This document shows, piece by piece, positions 25,068 through 33,779 of a stretch of DNA of 64,000 nt; position 1 is the first letter of the stretch, and every line of letters begins with the position of its first letter. Source of the DNA: WHSW01 sp963742205 (GTDB lineage: Bacteria; Actinomycetota; Thermoleophilia; Solirubrobacterales; 70-9). The notes under the pieces are model-generated. The model ran no database searches. It was not told the origin of the DNA and worked only from the letters and a program-made list of their open reading frames with translations. The stretch spans positions 186,001 through 250,000 of the forward strand of contig CAVUKZ010000011.1 of NCBI GenBank assembly GCA_963742205.1, written 5' to 3'. Made by a program: the position numbers and the translations under genes.

Positions 25068-25599
25068 ATGGCCGAGCGAGCCGAGGTCCGGTTGCGGGAC
25101 TTCCGCCCCGATGATGCGCCGGCGGTGCACCGGTGGTTCAACGACGAGCGGGTCACCGCCGACCTGGTCGGCAGCCGCGACTCGTTCACGCTGGAGAGCG
25201 CCGCCGGCTGGGTCGAGCGGGCGATGGACACGGCAACGGATCGCAAATGGGCGATCACGATCGACGGCGACGATGGCGCCGTCGGGTTCGTCGCCCTGTT
25301 CGGCCTCGACCGCCAGCTCGGGCCGGAGCTCGCTGTCCTCGTCGGCGACCCGAGCGCCTGGGGCCAGCGGCGTCGCCCGCGAGGCGGAGCGGCAGGCCTG
25401 TAACCGCGCCTTCTCCGACCACGACGCGCACCGCATCCACGCCGAGATCCCGGCGACCAACCAGGCGGCGCAGAAGGTCGTCACGTTCCTCGGCTTCAGG
25501 CTCGAGGGCACGATGCGCGCCGCGATCCGGCGCGGCGACGAGCGGGTCGACAACCAGGTCTGGGGCCTGCTCGCTGAGGACTTCACCGGGTGGGACTAG
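25068..25599 (+). CDS. GNAT family N-acetyltransferase (one frameshift)
   Basis: A 176-residue RimJ/RimL-like acetyltransferase after joining two frames. The first part (VRLRDFRPDDAPAVHRWFNDERV...DGAVGFVALFGLDRQLGPELAVLVGDPSAWG) runs to about 25365. One extra base there moves the acetyl-CoA loop GVAREAERQACNRAFSDHDAHRIHAEIPATNQAAQKVVTFLGFRLEGTMR into another frame. In family members the break position carries a W-G-x-G-x-A pattern, restored by deleting one base. It may acetylate a sugar-amine in the neighbouring glycan pathway (inference). Confidence 0.82.
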
Positions 25600-26549
25600 G
25601 CCCGGGCGGCGGGGCGCCGGGCGCGACCGCCGAGCTGCTCGCCGATCACGGCACGGCCGCCGCCAGCGCCGACGACTTCTTCCGCTCGCCGCAGTTCCTC
25701 GCCGCGGAGGGGGCGACCGACACGCTGCGGATCTCCTCCCCGGAGAGGACGGCGCTGATTCCCCTCGTCGTCCGCGAGATCCCGGGCTCGGAGCTTCGCG
25801 ACGCCACCTCGCCGTACGGGTATCCCGGCGGCACGGTCGAGGGCGACGGAGCCGCGCCACGGAGCGCCGAGGTCGACTGGTCGGCGACCGCGCTGGTCAG
25901 CGTGTTCGGCCGCGAGCGGCTCGCCGCCGAGCCCTGGCTCGCCGGGGCGCCGGAGCGCTCGGGAGTCCTCGTCCACGACCCAGCGCGGCCGCGCCGGGTG
26001 CGCGCGCGGCTGGCGGAGCAGATCCGGGCCAACGCGCGCGACGGCTGGGGCACCGAGGTCGCCCAGCGCCCGACGGTCGATGACGTCGACTCGTTTGCGC
26101 TCGCATACGAGCAGACGATGCGCCGCGCCGGGGCCGCCGAGCGCTACTTCTTCGCCCGCTCCTACTTCGACGCTGCGCTCGCGTTCGAGCGCAGCTGGCT
26201 CGTGGTCGCTCGGCGCTCGGGGGAGTTCGGGGCAGGCGCGATCGCGGCGGTCAGCGACTCGGTCCTCCACTACTTCCTCGGCGCCACGCTCGACGACGCC
26301 CGCCGCGCCTCGCCGTTCAAGAACGTCGTCGCGGCGATGCTCGATCTCGCCGACGAGCTCGGTCTGCCGCTCAACCTGGGCGGCGGCGTCGCCCCCGGCG
26401 ACGGGCTGGAGGAGTTCAAACGCGGGTTCGCGAACTCGGCGATGGGCTGGCGCACGCAGGAGGTCGTCTGCGACCCGAACGAGTACGAGCGGCTCGCTCC
26501 GGCCGACGCTGCGGCCGGCTTCTTCCCCGCCTACCGCGCGCCGAGCTAG
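25590..26549 (+). CDS. GNAT/FemAB-like acyltransferase (Acetyltransf_6)
   Basis: A 319-residue protein of the FemAB/BioF2-like acetyltransferase group. The N-terminal half has DDFFRSPQFLAAEGATDTLRISSPERTALIPLVVREIPG and a DATSPYGYPGGTV loop. The C-terminal half carries TMRRAGAAERYFFARSYFDAAL, GEFGAGAIAAVSDSVLHYFLGATLD and LNLGGGVAPGDGLEEFKRGFAN, the last being the characteristic HLGGG-like loop followed by F-K-x-x-F. Such proteins are often found in exopolysaccharide clusters. It overlaps the previous gene's end by 10 bases, and its stop shares CTAG with the convergent amidase. Confidence 0.78.
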   Translation: MGLGPGGGAPGATAELLADHGTAAASADDFFRSPQFLAAEGATDTLRISSPERTALIPLVVREIPGSELRDATSPYGYPGGTVEGDGAAPRSAEVDWSATALVSVFGRERLAAEPWLAGAPERSGVLVHDPARPRRVRARLAEQIRANARDGWGTEVAQRPTVDDVDSFALAYEQTMRRAGAAERYFFARSYFDAALAFERSWLVVARRSGEFGAGAIAAVSDSVLHYFLGATLDDARRASPFKNVVAAMLDLADELGLPLNLGGGVAPGDGLEEFKRGFANSAMGWRTQEVVCDPNEYERLAPADAAAGFFPAYRAPS

Positions 26550-27802
26550 TGCGACGGCGTCCCGCCGGCGTCGCCGGTGCCGCCGTTGGGCGGTGGGGGC
26601 GGGTCGGTAGGCGTGTCCGGCGGCGGCTCGGTTGGGTCGCCCCCGGAATCGATCCGGGCCTGGATGAGGTGGCGGATGTTCGGGATCTCACGGTCGAGCG
26701 CCTTTCCGGGGCACGCGGTGTAGCCGAGGTCGCCATGGCCGACCACCTTCTTCATTCGCACCCGCACGCCCTTCGGGTAGCGGCTCAGGTCGCCGCCGGC
26801 CGAGGTCAGCGTCGTCTTGCCGACCGCGTCGATGCCGGCCGCCGACATGCGCCAGGCGAGGTAGTCGACGATCGACGATTTCGCCTGCGGGCTGATCGGC
26901 AGCTTCGTGTGGGTGCCGATCGATGAGATCGCCGTCGTCTGGGCGTTGAACCCCTGGGCCTGGGCGCCCACGATCGGCTTCGCGAGGCCGCCGGCGCGGC
27001 CCTGGTAGAGGGTCCCGAAGCGATCGACGAGGGCCTGGTAGCCGATGTCATTCCAGCCGTTGCCGTTGCGGTGATAGCGGCAGATGCCGAGCACGATCCC
27101 GGGCGCCTCCTGCGGCGTGTAGTCGTTCGCGGTCACCGTGTGGTGGATCACGGCCGCCTTCACCGTGCCCTTGACAGGCCCGGTGCGGGGCTTGCAGCCG
27201 CCGTTGCGGCGGTCCGCGCCCCACTCGCTGCGGGTGACGATGTCGGGCCGCGTGAGGGCCGCGTCCGCGGCGGGCTCGAGCGCGCCGGTGACCGAGATGA
27301 AGGCCGAGTTGATCGCGCGCCGCGCGCTGGTCAGCAGACCGCCGACGGTGCTCGTCGTGCCGGAGACGTTGACGTAGTGCAGGGTCCCGGTCGGTCGCCA
27401 GCCGCGGGCGCGGACCTGGACCTCGTCGGCGCCACCGACGTAGACCGGGTTGCCGTCCTCGGTCTCCACCCAGTCGCTCCACTGACCCCCGTCGTCACGC
27501 ACCCTGAACTCCGCGGGACGCATCTCCCCGGCCAGTCCGACCAGGTCGAAGCGCTCCGGGGCGACGATGGCCGGCGAGCGATAGCTCACCGCGCCGGTTC
27601 CGGCGGCGGCCTTGGCGCGCTCGAGCTTGCCGGCCGGCACGCCCGCCGCGGCCTGCACCGGCGGCAGCGCCTGCTCGAAGTCCGTGGCCTCCGGGATGTA
27701 GAGCTGCGAGGACAGCGCGGGCGCGGCAACCCACGCCGCGACGGCCACAGCGGCCGCGGCCGCCACGTATCGGATTCTGACCCTCACCAAGACTTCGAAC
27801 AC
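26546..27802 (-). CDS. secreted N-acetylmuramoyl-L-alanine amidase (PGRP/Amidase_2)
   Basis: A 418-residue peptidoglycan amidase with an N-terminal signal/anchor (about 10-32, IRYVAAAAAVAVAAWVAAPALS), a beta-rich segment (RVRDDGGQWSDWVETE...VQVRARGWRP), then the amidase domain from about 190. Key features are the RSEWGADRR opening, zinc His in AAVIHHTVTAN (about 221), FGTLYQGRAGG, and the closing VVGHGDLGYTACPGKAL with zinc His and Cys. It ends with a Pro/Gly-rich tail (about 390-418). This Streptomyces/actinobacterial 'RSEWGAD' type hydrolyses the sugar-peptide link of murein. Upstream DUF3105 is on the same strand. Confidence 0.9.
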   Translation of the reverse strand: MFEVLVRVRIRYVAAAAAVAVAAWVAAPALSSQLYIPEATDFEQALPPVQAAAGVPAGKLERAKAAAGTGAVSYRSPAIVAPERFDLVGLAGEMRPAEFRVRDDGGQWSDWVETEDGNPVYVGGADEVQVRARGWRPTGTLHYVNVSGTTSTVGGLLTSARRAINSAFISVTGALEPAADAALTRPDIVTRSEWGADRRNGGCKPRTGPVKGTVKAAVIHHTVTANDYTPQEAPGIVLGICRYHRNGNGWNDIGYQALVDRFGTLYQGRAGGLAKPIVGAQAQGFNAQTTAISSIGTHTKLPISPQAKSSIVDYLAWRMSAAGIDAVGKTTLTSAGGDLSRYPKGVRVRMKKVVGHGDLGYTACPGKALDREIPNIRHLIQARIDSGGDPTEPPPDTPTDPPPPPNGGTGDAGGTPSH

Positions 27803-27883
27803 TCCCCCCGGGCGATGGATTCGCCGCGGTCACCGTGGCACATTTGCAGGCGTATCGTCCCCCGCCCGCATCGATGAAACGGC

Positions 27884-28642
27884 TCAGCCGGTCTGAATCG
27901 GCAGTGGCTCGGGGCCGAGGCCGCGATAGGTGTCGCGGAAGTCGCGGATCGCGTCCAGGGTGGCGCGGCCCTTGTAGTCCTTGCACCCCATGAGCTGGGT
28001 CCAGGCGGTGACGGCGACGTCGTACGGCATCTCGTCGTTGGGGAAGAAGAGCATCCCGGGCGGGCTCTCGTCGAAGACGCCCTTGAGCGCCAGCTGGTCC
28101 TGCTCGGAGAGGTCGGGCGAGTACTGGATCTCGATCCGGCCGTGCTCGAGCGAGTGCACGAAGTACCAGGGCGCCGGCATCTCGCTGTAGGCGCCGTCGG
28201 CGAGCTGCTCCGGATTGTGGTTGCCCGAGGTCGGCGGGTTGGTGCCGTAGTCGGGGATCTCGCTCTCCTTGGTGATGTGGGTGTTGCCCTCGTCCTTCAG
28301 ATCGAGCTGCAGCGTGCAGCCGGCTGCAGCCGCGGCCTTCTGCAGGTCGCCCTGCTGCAGCGCCGGCGGCGGGGTCCCGGTGCGCCCGTCCGGGGTCACG
28401 CCGTGCAGGAAGCCGCTGTTGACCTGGATGTGGGCCGCGGCCGGAATGTCCTCGCCGTTGACCTGGTTGGTGTCGTTGCCCCCGCTTGCGATCACCACGC
28501 CGACGCCCACCACGACGGCGAGCGTCAGCACGCCCGCGGCGACGTAGCCGAAGATGAGCCGCCGCCGCGCGGCCGCCTGCGTCGCCTGCTCGGCGGCGAG
28601 GCGTTCTTCTCGGCGCTTTTCGCGTTCGCTCTTACTCGACAT
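27884..28642 (-). CDS. DUF3105 membrane-anchored protein
   Basis: A 252-residue protein: Lys/Glu/Arg-rich cytosolic start, one helix at about 30-52 (IFGYVAAGVLTLAVVVGVGVVIAS) and an external DUF3105 domain. The family marks are visible: YGTNPPTSGNHNPEQL, the WYFVHSLEHGRIEIQYSP histidine cluster (H-S-L-E-H-G), GMLFFPNDEMPYDVAVTAW and a C-terminal FRDTYRGLGPEP. DUF3105 is common in actinobacteria and its biochemical role is unknown; the conserved His/Glu set suggests metal binding (inference). Confidence 0.85.
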   Translation of the reverse strand: MSSKSEREKRREERLAAEQATQAAARRRLIFGYVAAGVLTLAVVVGVGVVIASGGNDTNQVNGEDIPAAAHIQVNSGFLHGVTPDGRTGTPPPALQQGDLQKAAAAAGCTLQLDLKDEGNTHITKESEIPDYGTNPPTSGNHNPEQLADGAYSEMPAPWYFVHSLEHGRIEIQYSPDLSEQDQLALKGVFDESPPGMLFFPNDEMPYDVAVTAWTQLMGCKDYKGRATLDAIRDFRDTYRGLGPEPLPIQTG

Positions 28643-28706
28643 CGGCGAGGCAGCGTAGCGAACAACCTTCAGCCGATCTGAAGGGCTTCGGGGCGGGACC
28701 GGGGGC

Positions 28707-29546
28707 TCAGGAACCGGCGCCCGCGGCGCTCGACGCGGGCTCGGCGGCGTATACGTCGGCGAGGAATTCGGCGAGCTCGTTGTCCAGCCGGCCCGGCCGC
28801 ATGCGCCACTCGAAGATCGACTCGGCGTTGACCAGCCGAGCGCGAGGCAGCTCCTCCGCGACCATGTCCGAATCCGTGAACGGGTGCAGCGGATCCGCCG
28901 GGTGTCCGATCACCAGGGCGGGCACCGTGATCAGCTCGCGCTCCTCGCGCGGCGGGGCCGTGCGGCCGAACAACAGCCCCTCCAGGACGGCCTCGGAGGC
29001 CTCCGGCGGGCGCCGGGTCCAGTCGAGCATGATGTCCACGAAGAAGTTGGTGCGCGGGATGCGGTTGGTCAGCGCGGCGACGCCCCGCAGCACCGGCTTC
29101 GCGACTCGCAGCGTGACCAGGATCGGGAGGAAGACCACCCCCGCCGCCACGAGCGCGTTGTCGAGCACGGGCATTTCGATGAACAGGCCGCGAGCCACGC
29201 GCGGGTGCCGGGCGGCCACCTCCAGCGCCGTGTTCGCGCCGAGCGAGGTGCCGCCGACGACGGGCCGGTCGACTCCGAGGTGATCGACGAGCGCCGCCAC
29301 CTGGTCGGCGAACGAGCTCATGCTGTAGGCCCGCATGTCCGTGGGCTTGTCGGAGGCGCCGTGCCCGAGCAGGTCGACCGTGATCACCCGGAAGCCCCGC
29401 GCCGCCATCTCGGGCGCCAGGTTGTCGTACATGTGCCGGTTCATCAGCAGGCCGTGGACGAGCACGAGCACCTGCTCGCCCTCCCCCCACTCGGCGTACG
29501 CAATCCGGCGGCCGTTGTAGCGGAACGAGCCCTCGACCGGCGTCAT
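28707..29546 (-). CDS. alpha/beta hydrolase
   Basis: A 279-residue alpha/beta-hydrolase fold protein. ATG 29546 is chosen (MTPVEGSFRYNGRRIAYAEWG), since the longer frame upstream is antisense of metF. Visible elements are the oxyanion HG in VLVLVHGLLMNRHMYD, the ITVDLLGHGASDKP strand, the nucleophile elbow VVGGTSLGANTALE (Ser about 108), ALVIGHPADPLHPF with the acid, and a late loop in place of an obvious catalytic His. Substrate unknown. It is probably co-transcribed with metF, 14 bases upstream. Confidence 0.85.
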   Translation of the reverse strand: MTPVEGSFRYNGRRIAYAEWGEGEQVLVLVHGLLMNRHMYDNLAPEMAARGFRVITVDLLGHGASDKPTDMRAYSMSSFADQVAALVDHLGVDRPVVGGTSLGANTALEVAARHPRVARGLFIEMPVLDNALVAAGVVFLPILVTLRVAKPVLRGVAALTNRIPRTNFFVDIMLDWTRRPPEASEAVLEGLLFGRTAPPREERELITVPALVIGHPADPLHPFTDSDMVAEELPRARLVNAESIFEWRMRPGRLDNELAEFLADVYAAEPASSAAGAGS

Positions 29547-29560
29547 CGCGGGCGAGTGTC

Positions 29561-30478
29561 TCAGTCGGCGCGGACGCGCGGCGACCGCTCGGCCTCGGCT
29601 CGCTCCCACGGGCGCGACGCCTGTAGGGCCGCGAGCACCGCGCGCGTCGCCGGGGCGCGGTTGAGCGCGTAGAAGTGGATCCCGGGCGCGCCGCCCGCGA
29701 GCAGCTCCTCGCACTGCTGCGCGGCGTAGGCCACGCCGAGCAGCGCCTCGGCCTCCGCGTCGCCGCCCAGCGTCAGCATCGCGCGCTCCAGGTCGTCGGG
29801 GATCGTCGCGTCGCAGAGCTTGCAGATCCGCGCGACCTGGCCGAAGCTCGTGATCGGGATCACCCCGGGGATGATCGGGACGTCGATCCCCATCTCGCGC
29901 GCCGCGGCGACGAAGTCGAAGTAGGCGCCGTTGTCGAAGAACAGCTGCGTGATCAGGAAGGTCGCGCCCGCCTCCACCTTGGTCTTGAGGTAGGCGAGGT
30001 CGGAGGCCAGGTCCGGCGCCTCCGGGTGGACCTCCGGGAAGCAGGCGCCGCCGATCGTGAAGCCGTACCCGTCAGTGATGAATCCGGTGAGCTCGGCCGC
30101 GGACGAGAGCCCGTCGTCGGGCGCGGTGAAGTTGGACTCGCCGCGCGGCGGGTCGCCCCGCAGCGCGAGCACGTTCTCGATTCCGATGCGCTCGAAGCGG
30201 TCGAGGATGTCGGCCAGCCCCTCGCGGGTCTCGCCGACGCAGCTGAGGTGCGCCATGACCTCGATCCCGTGGTCGCGCTTGATCCGCTCGGCGATCTCAA
30301 CGGTGCCGTCTCTGGTGGCCCCGCCGGCCCCGTAGGTGACCGAAACGTAGTCGGGCCCGAGCGGCTTCAGCGCCGCGACGGTCTCGAACAACAGCTCGAG
30401 CCCTTCCGGCGTCTTCGGGGGGAAGAACTCGATCGAGAACACGGGCCGCTGGGTGGTGAGGAGCTCGTCGATGTGCAT
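29561..30478 (-). CDS. metF: 5,10-methylenetetrahydrofolate reductase
   Basis: FAD-dependent reductase that makes 5-methyl-THF for methionine synthesis. The 305-residue TIM-barrel protein starts MHIDELLTTQRPVFSIEFFPPKTPEG (active-site Glu in EFFPPK). It shows YVSVTYGAGGATRDGT, MAHLSCVGETREGL, NVLALRGDPPRGE (the LRGDPP element), FLITQLFFDNGAYFDFV and PIIPGVIPITSFGQV, all diagnostic for MTHFR. The longer upstream frame is antisense of the ABC gene and was discarded. It is divergent from the ABC ATPase. Confidence 0.95.
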   Translation of the reverse strand: MHIDELLTTQRPVFSIEFFPPKTPEGLELLFETVAALKPLGPDYVSVTYGAGGATRDGTVEIAERIKRDHGIEVMAHLSCVGETREGLADILDRFERIGIENVLALRGDPPRGESNFTAPDDGLSSAAELTGFITDGYGFTIGGACFPEVHPEAPDLASDLAYLKTKVEAGATFLITQLFFDNGAYFDFVAAAREMGIDVPIIPGVIPITSFGQVARICKLCDATIPDDLERAMLTLGGDAEAEALLGVAYAAQQCEELLAGGAPGIHFYALNRAPATRAVLAALQASRPWERAEAERSPRVRAD

Positions 30479-30514
30479 TTGGCGAGGGATGGTAGAGCGC
30501 CTAGACTGACCTCG

Positions 30515-31312
30515 ATGTCGGCTTCTGCCGCGCCCGCACCCGCGATCGAGCTCCAGGGGGTGGTCAAGCGCTTCGGCGGCGCGGAGGTCTTGCGCGGCGT
30601 CGACCTCGAGGTCCCGGCGGGCGAGATCACGGTGCTCTTGGGACCGTCGGGCGCCGGCAAGACGGTCACCGTCAGCCACGTCGTCGGGCTCCTCAACCCG
30701 GACCGCGGCGTCGTCCGGGTCGAGGGCGAGGACCTCGCGCGGATCACGGATACGCGTCTGAACGAGCTCCGCCAACGGATGGCGGTGGTGCTCCAGGGCA
30801 CGCTGCCGTTCACCTGCGGGCTGTTCTTCTCGCTCAACGTCTACGAGAACGTCGCCTTCGCCCTGCGTCAGCGCAACCGGCTGTGGTCGGAGGCGCGTGT
30901 GAACGAGACGACGCTGACGCACCTGGAGATGGTCGGGCTGCGCGACCGCGCGGCGTCGATGCCCGACGAGCTCTCGGCCGGCATGTGCAAGCGAGTCGCG
31001 ATCGCGCGGGCGCTGGCGCTCGAGGCCCGGATCGTGATCGTCGACGACTTCGACTCCGGGATCGACGGCGTGCGGCTCGGCCTCCTCTGCGAGATGCTCG
31101 CCGACGCCCAGCGGGAGGCCAACGCCACCTTCCTCGTCACCACGCACAGCATGAGCGCCGCGCGCCGGCTCGCCGACCACGCGGCGGTGATCAGCGACGG
31201 GGCCATCGTCCAGAGCGGGCCAGCCGCTGAGGTGCTGGGCTCCGACGAGCCGCTGGTGCGCCAGCTAGTGACCGGCGCGACCAGCGGTCCAATCACCCTG
31301 CGCGACGTCTGA
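30515..31312 (+). CDS. ABC transporter ATPase, MlaF/MCE type, with altered Walker B
   Basis: A 265-residue ATPase like MlaF/Ttg2A/Mkl subunits of MCE lipid transporters. Walker A is GPSGAGKT (about 44-51). The Q-loop is in VVLQGTLPFT. The signature is LSAGMCKRVAIARALAL, closest to the MlaF-type LSGGM form, and the H-loop is in VTTHSMS. The Walker B reads IVIVDDFDSGID instead of the usual DEPxSGLD, so the catalytic Glu is Asp. No MlaE permease or MCE protein gene is adjacent. It overlaps the convergent SDR by 48 bases. It may energise a lipid transporter encoded elsewhere. Confidence 0.85.
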   Translation: MSASAAPAPAIELQGVVKRFGGAEVLRGVDLEVPAGEITVLLGPSGAGKTVTVSHVVGLLNPDRGVVRVEGEDLARITDTRLNELRQRMAVVLQGTLPFTCGLFFSLNVYENVAFALRQRNRLWSEARVNETTLTHLEMVGLRDRAASMPDELSAGMCKRVAIARALALEARIVIVDDFDSGIDGVRLGLLCEMLADAQREANATFLVTTHSMSAARRLADHAAVISDGAIVQSGPAAEVLGSDEPLVRQLVTGATSGPITLRDV

Positions 31313-32056
31313 ACCTAGTCCGCGCCGGTGGGCGATCTTCGCGGTCGCCTGCTGCGTCGGCTTGACCCCGAGGTAGTCGACGTCGACGTGCGGCGGACGG
31401 GTGACGCAGAACGCGATCGTCTCGGCGACGTCGGCTCCGGTGAGCGGCGTCAGCCCCTCGTAGACGCCGGCGGCTCGCTCCTCGTCGCCCTCGAAGCGGA
31501 CGAGCGAGAACTCGGTCTCGACCATCCCGGGCGCGACCTCGGTCACCCGGATCCCGTCCTCCAGCAGCTCCAGCCGCAGCGTCTGCGCGAGCGCGTGCGC
31601 CGCGAACTTGGCGGCCGTGTAGCCGCCGCCGCCCTCGTAGACCTCGACCCCGGCGACCGAGCCGACGATCACGATCTGCGGGTCGCGACCCTGCCGCAGC
31701 GCGGGGAGCAGCGCCTTCGTCACCCTCATCACGCCGGCGACGTTGGACTCCCACATCTGGCGCCAGTTGTCCTCGTCGGCCTCGGCGACCGGCTCGAGCC
31801 CGAGCGCCCCGCCGGCGCTGTGGACGATGACGTCGACGGCGTCCAGCTCGGCGGCGAGCGCCGCGACCGAGTCCGGGTCGGCGACATCGAGGCGGAGCGC
31901 CCGTCCGCCCACCTCGGCCGCGAGTGCCTCGAGGCGCTCCAGCCGCCGAGAGGCGGCGACCGTGTCGAACCCAGCCTCGGCGAGCGCCCGCACCGTGGCC
32001 TCCCCGATCCCGCTCGACGCGCCGGTGACCAGCGCGATGCGCTTCTCATCGCTCAT
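31265..32056 (-). CDS. short-chain dehydrogenase/reductase
   Basis: A 263-residue classical SDR with cofactor motif VTGASSGIG (residues 10-18), the NNAG-like HSAGG, catalytic Ser in IVGSVAGVEV, and YTAAKFAAH (YxxxK). The region APGMVETEFSLVRFEGDEER...FCVTRPPHVDVDYLGVKPTQQ matches YdfG-like NADP-dependent 3-hydroxy acid/serine dehydrogenases. The last ~20 residues run antisense through the ABC gene, so the C-terminus may be an overextension past a lost stop. The physiological substrate is unknown. Confidence 0.88.
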   Translation of the reverse strand: MSDEKRIALVTGASSGIGEATVRALAEAGFDTVAASRRLERLEALAAEVGGRALRLDVADPDSVAALAAELDAVDVIVHSAGGALGLEPVAEADEDNWRQMWESNVAGVMRVTKALLPALRQGRDPQIVIVGSVAGVEVYEGGGGYTAAKFAAHALAQTLRLELLEDGIRVTEVAPGMVETEFSLVRFEGDEERAAGVYEGLTPLTGADVAETIAFCVTRPPHVDVDYLGVKPTQQATAKIAHRRGLGSDVAQGDWTAGRAGH

Positions 32057-32090
32057 GCGCCGAGGCTAACGATCCAGTACACCTGAGCGG

Positions 32091-32783
32091 ATGGAGGGAC
32101 TCGAGAAGTCGGTCGAGGCGACTCGCGAACCCAGCTTCCTGCTCGCGAAGCCGGAGAAGCGCCTCCTGCAGTGGACCGCGCGCCGGCTGCCGCGCTGGAT
32201 CCTGCCCGACGACCTCACGGCCCTGGGCGTCGTCGCGGCGATCGGCGTTGCGGTCGCCTACCAACTCGCCAACGATTCGCTCGGTTGGCTCTGGGTCGCG
32301 AGCGGCCTGCTGGTGGTGCAGTGGTTCGGCGACTCGCTCGACGGCACGCTCGCCCGCGTGCGCAAGATCGAACGGCCCACGTACGGCTACTACCTGGACC
32401 ACCTCGTCGACGCGATCGCGACCGCCGCCATCGGCATCGGCCTCGGGCTCTCGCCGTTGATGCTGCTGTCGATCGGGACCCTGATCGTGGTCGCGTACCT
32501 GATCCTGTCGATCAACGTCTATCTCGAGAGCTTTGCCTTCAACCGCTTCTCGATCGGCTACGGCTACGTGGGCCCGACCGAGATCCGGCTGATCCTGATC
32601 GCGCTCAACACGGCGGTAGCGCTCGGCGCCGGGCTCGACTTCGTGGTCGCCGACCTCCAGCTCACCGTGTTCGACATCATCGGGCTGGGGATCGCGGGGA
32701 CGATGATCGTCCTGCTGCTCGGGCGGGCGCTTCGCAACCTCCGCGAGCTCGCCCGCAAGGAGCCCGCCGCTCCACGGCGCTGA
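32091..32783 (+). CDS. CDP-alcohol phosphatidyltransferase family protein
   Basis: A 230-residue membrane enzyme. The CDP-OH-PT signature D-G-x2-A-R-x8-G-x3-D-x3-D is present as DGTLARVRKIERPTYGYYLDHLVD (about 84-107), with all four Asp residues. Six or so helices are predicted. It probably transfers a phosphatidyl group from CDP-diacylglycerol to an alcohol or inositol phosphate. The acceptor cannot be decided. It is divergent from the SDR, 34 bp between starts. After its stop, 282 bp without genes lead to the two-component operon. Confidence 0.85.
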   Translation: MEGLEKSVEATREPSFLLAKPEKRLLQWTARRLPRWILPDDLTALGVVAAIGVAVAYQLANDSLGWLWVASGLLVVQWFGDSLDGTLARVRKIERPTYGYYLDHLVDAIATAAIGIGLGLSPLMLLSIGTLIVVAYLILSINVYLESFAFNRFSIGYGYVGPTEIRLILIALNTAVALGAGLDFVVADLQLTVFDIIGLGIAGTMIVLLLGRALRNLRELARKEPAAPRR

Positions 32784-33032
32784 CGCCGATCAAGTTTTTG
32801 CGCAGATTGCGGGATTGTCGCTCCCGCCACCCTTGCAATCGTGATCGATCGGCAATACGTTGATCCTGCGGTTCAGGAGAGAGGAATACGGCAGCGAAAG
32901 CCAAGCAGCCGAGCCTCTCTAAGGAGACTCGCAAAGCTTTGATCGCGCGCAGGCTACGTGCGAGGCAGGCAATGCGATGTCACCCCTGAACCGCTTTTTC
33001 TTTGCGCGTTCACGGGCGCCGTCAGGGAGCGC

Positions 33033-33050
33033 ACTCACCCCTCTCTTACC
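33033..33050 (+). promoter_or_regulatory. OmpR-type direct-repeat half-sites upstream of the response regulator
   Basis: ACTCACC (33033-33039) and TCTTACC (33044-33050) are direct repeats with an 11-bp period, 16-33 bases before the response-regulator start. OmpR-family regulators bind head-to-tail half-sites of about 10-11 bp. The same motif recurs four times after the sensor gene. The remaining gap (32784-33032) shows nothing recognisable. Confidence 0.5.
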
Positions 33051-33065
33051 GCGCATTGACACAAT

Positions 33066-33779
33066 GTGAAGCCCGTGGTCGCTGGATCGGGAGAGCTCGA
33101 CGGCAGGCAGTTGCTGGTGGTCGACGATGAGCCGCCGATGCGAACTGCGCTCAAACGCGCCCTCGAGCTGGGCGGTTTCGAGGTCGCGCTCGCGGCGGAC
33201 GGCAGCGAGGGGCTCGAGAGCGCGGCCGAGATCCGCCCGGATCTGGTGGTGCTCGACGTGCTGATGCCCGGCGTCGACGGGCTCGAGGTTTGCCGCGAGC
33301 TGCGCGCGCAGGGGAGCCGGACGCCGATCCTCATGCTCACCGCGCGCGACGCCGTCGCCGACCGCGTCGAGGGGCTCGAGGCCGGCGCGGACGACTACCT
33401 GGTGAAGCCGTTCGCGCTCGAGGAGCTGCTCGCGCGCGTGCGGGCGCTGCTGCGCCGAACCACGGCGCCGCCCCGGGAGTCGCCGCTGACCTTCGCCGAC
33501 CTGCGCCTTGACCCGGTCAGCTACACGGTCACCCGCCGCGAGCGGACCCTCGAGCTGACGCGCACGGAGCACCTGCTGCTGGAGTTCTTCCTCGAGAACC
33601 CGCGTCGCGTCCTCTCGCGGGAGCTGATCTTCGACCGCGTCTGGCACTACGACTTCGGGCCGAGCTCGAAGGCGCTCGACGTCTACATCGGGTACCTCCG
33701 GCGGAAGACCGAGGCCGAAGGCGAGCCGCGGCTGATCCACACGGTGCGCGGGGTCGGCTACGTGCTCCGCGAGCCGTGA
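33066..33779 (+). CDS. OmpR-family response regulator (MprA-like)
   Basis: A 237-residue regulator. The receiver domain (about 15-130) has LLVVDDEPPMRTALKRAL acidic residues, phospho-Asp in DLVVLDVLMPGVDGLEV (about residue 67), the ILMLTARDAVADRV Thr and LVKPFALEELLARV Lys. The OmpR winged helix (about 145-235) has ELTRTEHLLLEFFLENPRRVLSRELIFDRVW and VYIGYLRRKTEAEGEPRLIHTVRGVGYVLRE. Start is GTG 33066. The stop overlaps the sensor kinase start (GTGA), so the pair is co-translated. It is nearest in architecture to the MprA/TcrA type of envelope-stress regulator. Confidence 0.93.
   Translation: MKPVVAGSGELDGRQLLVVDDEPPMRTALKRALELGGFEVALAADGSEGLESAAEIRPDLVVLDVLMPGVDGLEVCRELRAQGSRTPILMLTARDAVADRVEGLEAGADDYLVKPFALEELLARVRALLRRTTAPPRESPLTFADLRLDPVSYTVTRRERTLELTRTEHLLLEFFLENPRRVLSRELIFDRVWHYDFGPSSKALDVYIGYLRRKTEAEGEPRLIHTVRGVGYVLREP

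Noticed and set aside
33056..33061. TTGACA as a -35 box for the response regulator gene
   Set aside because: It lies only 4 bases before the GTG start and could not drive transcription of that gene.
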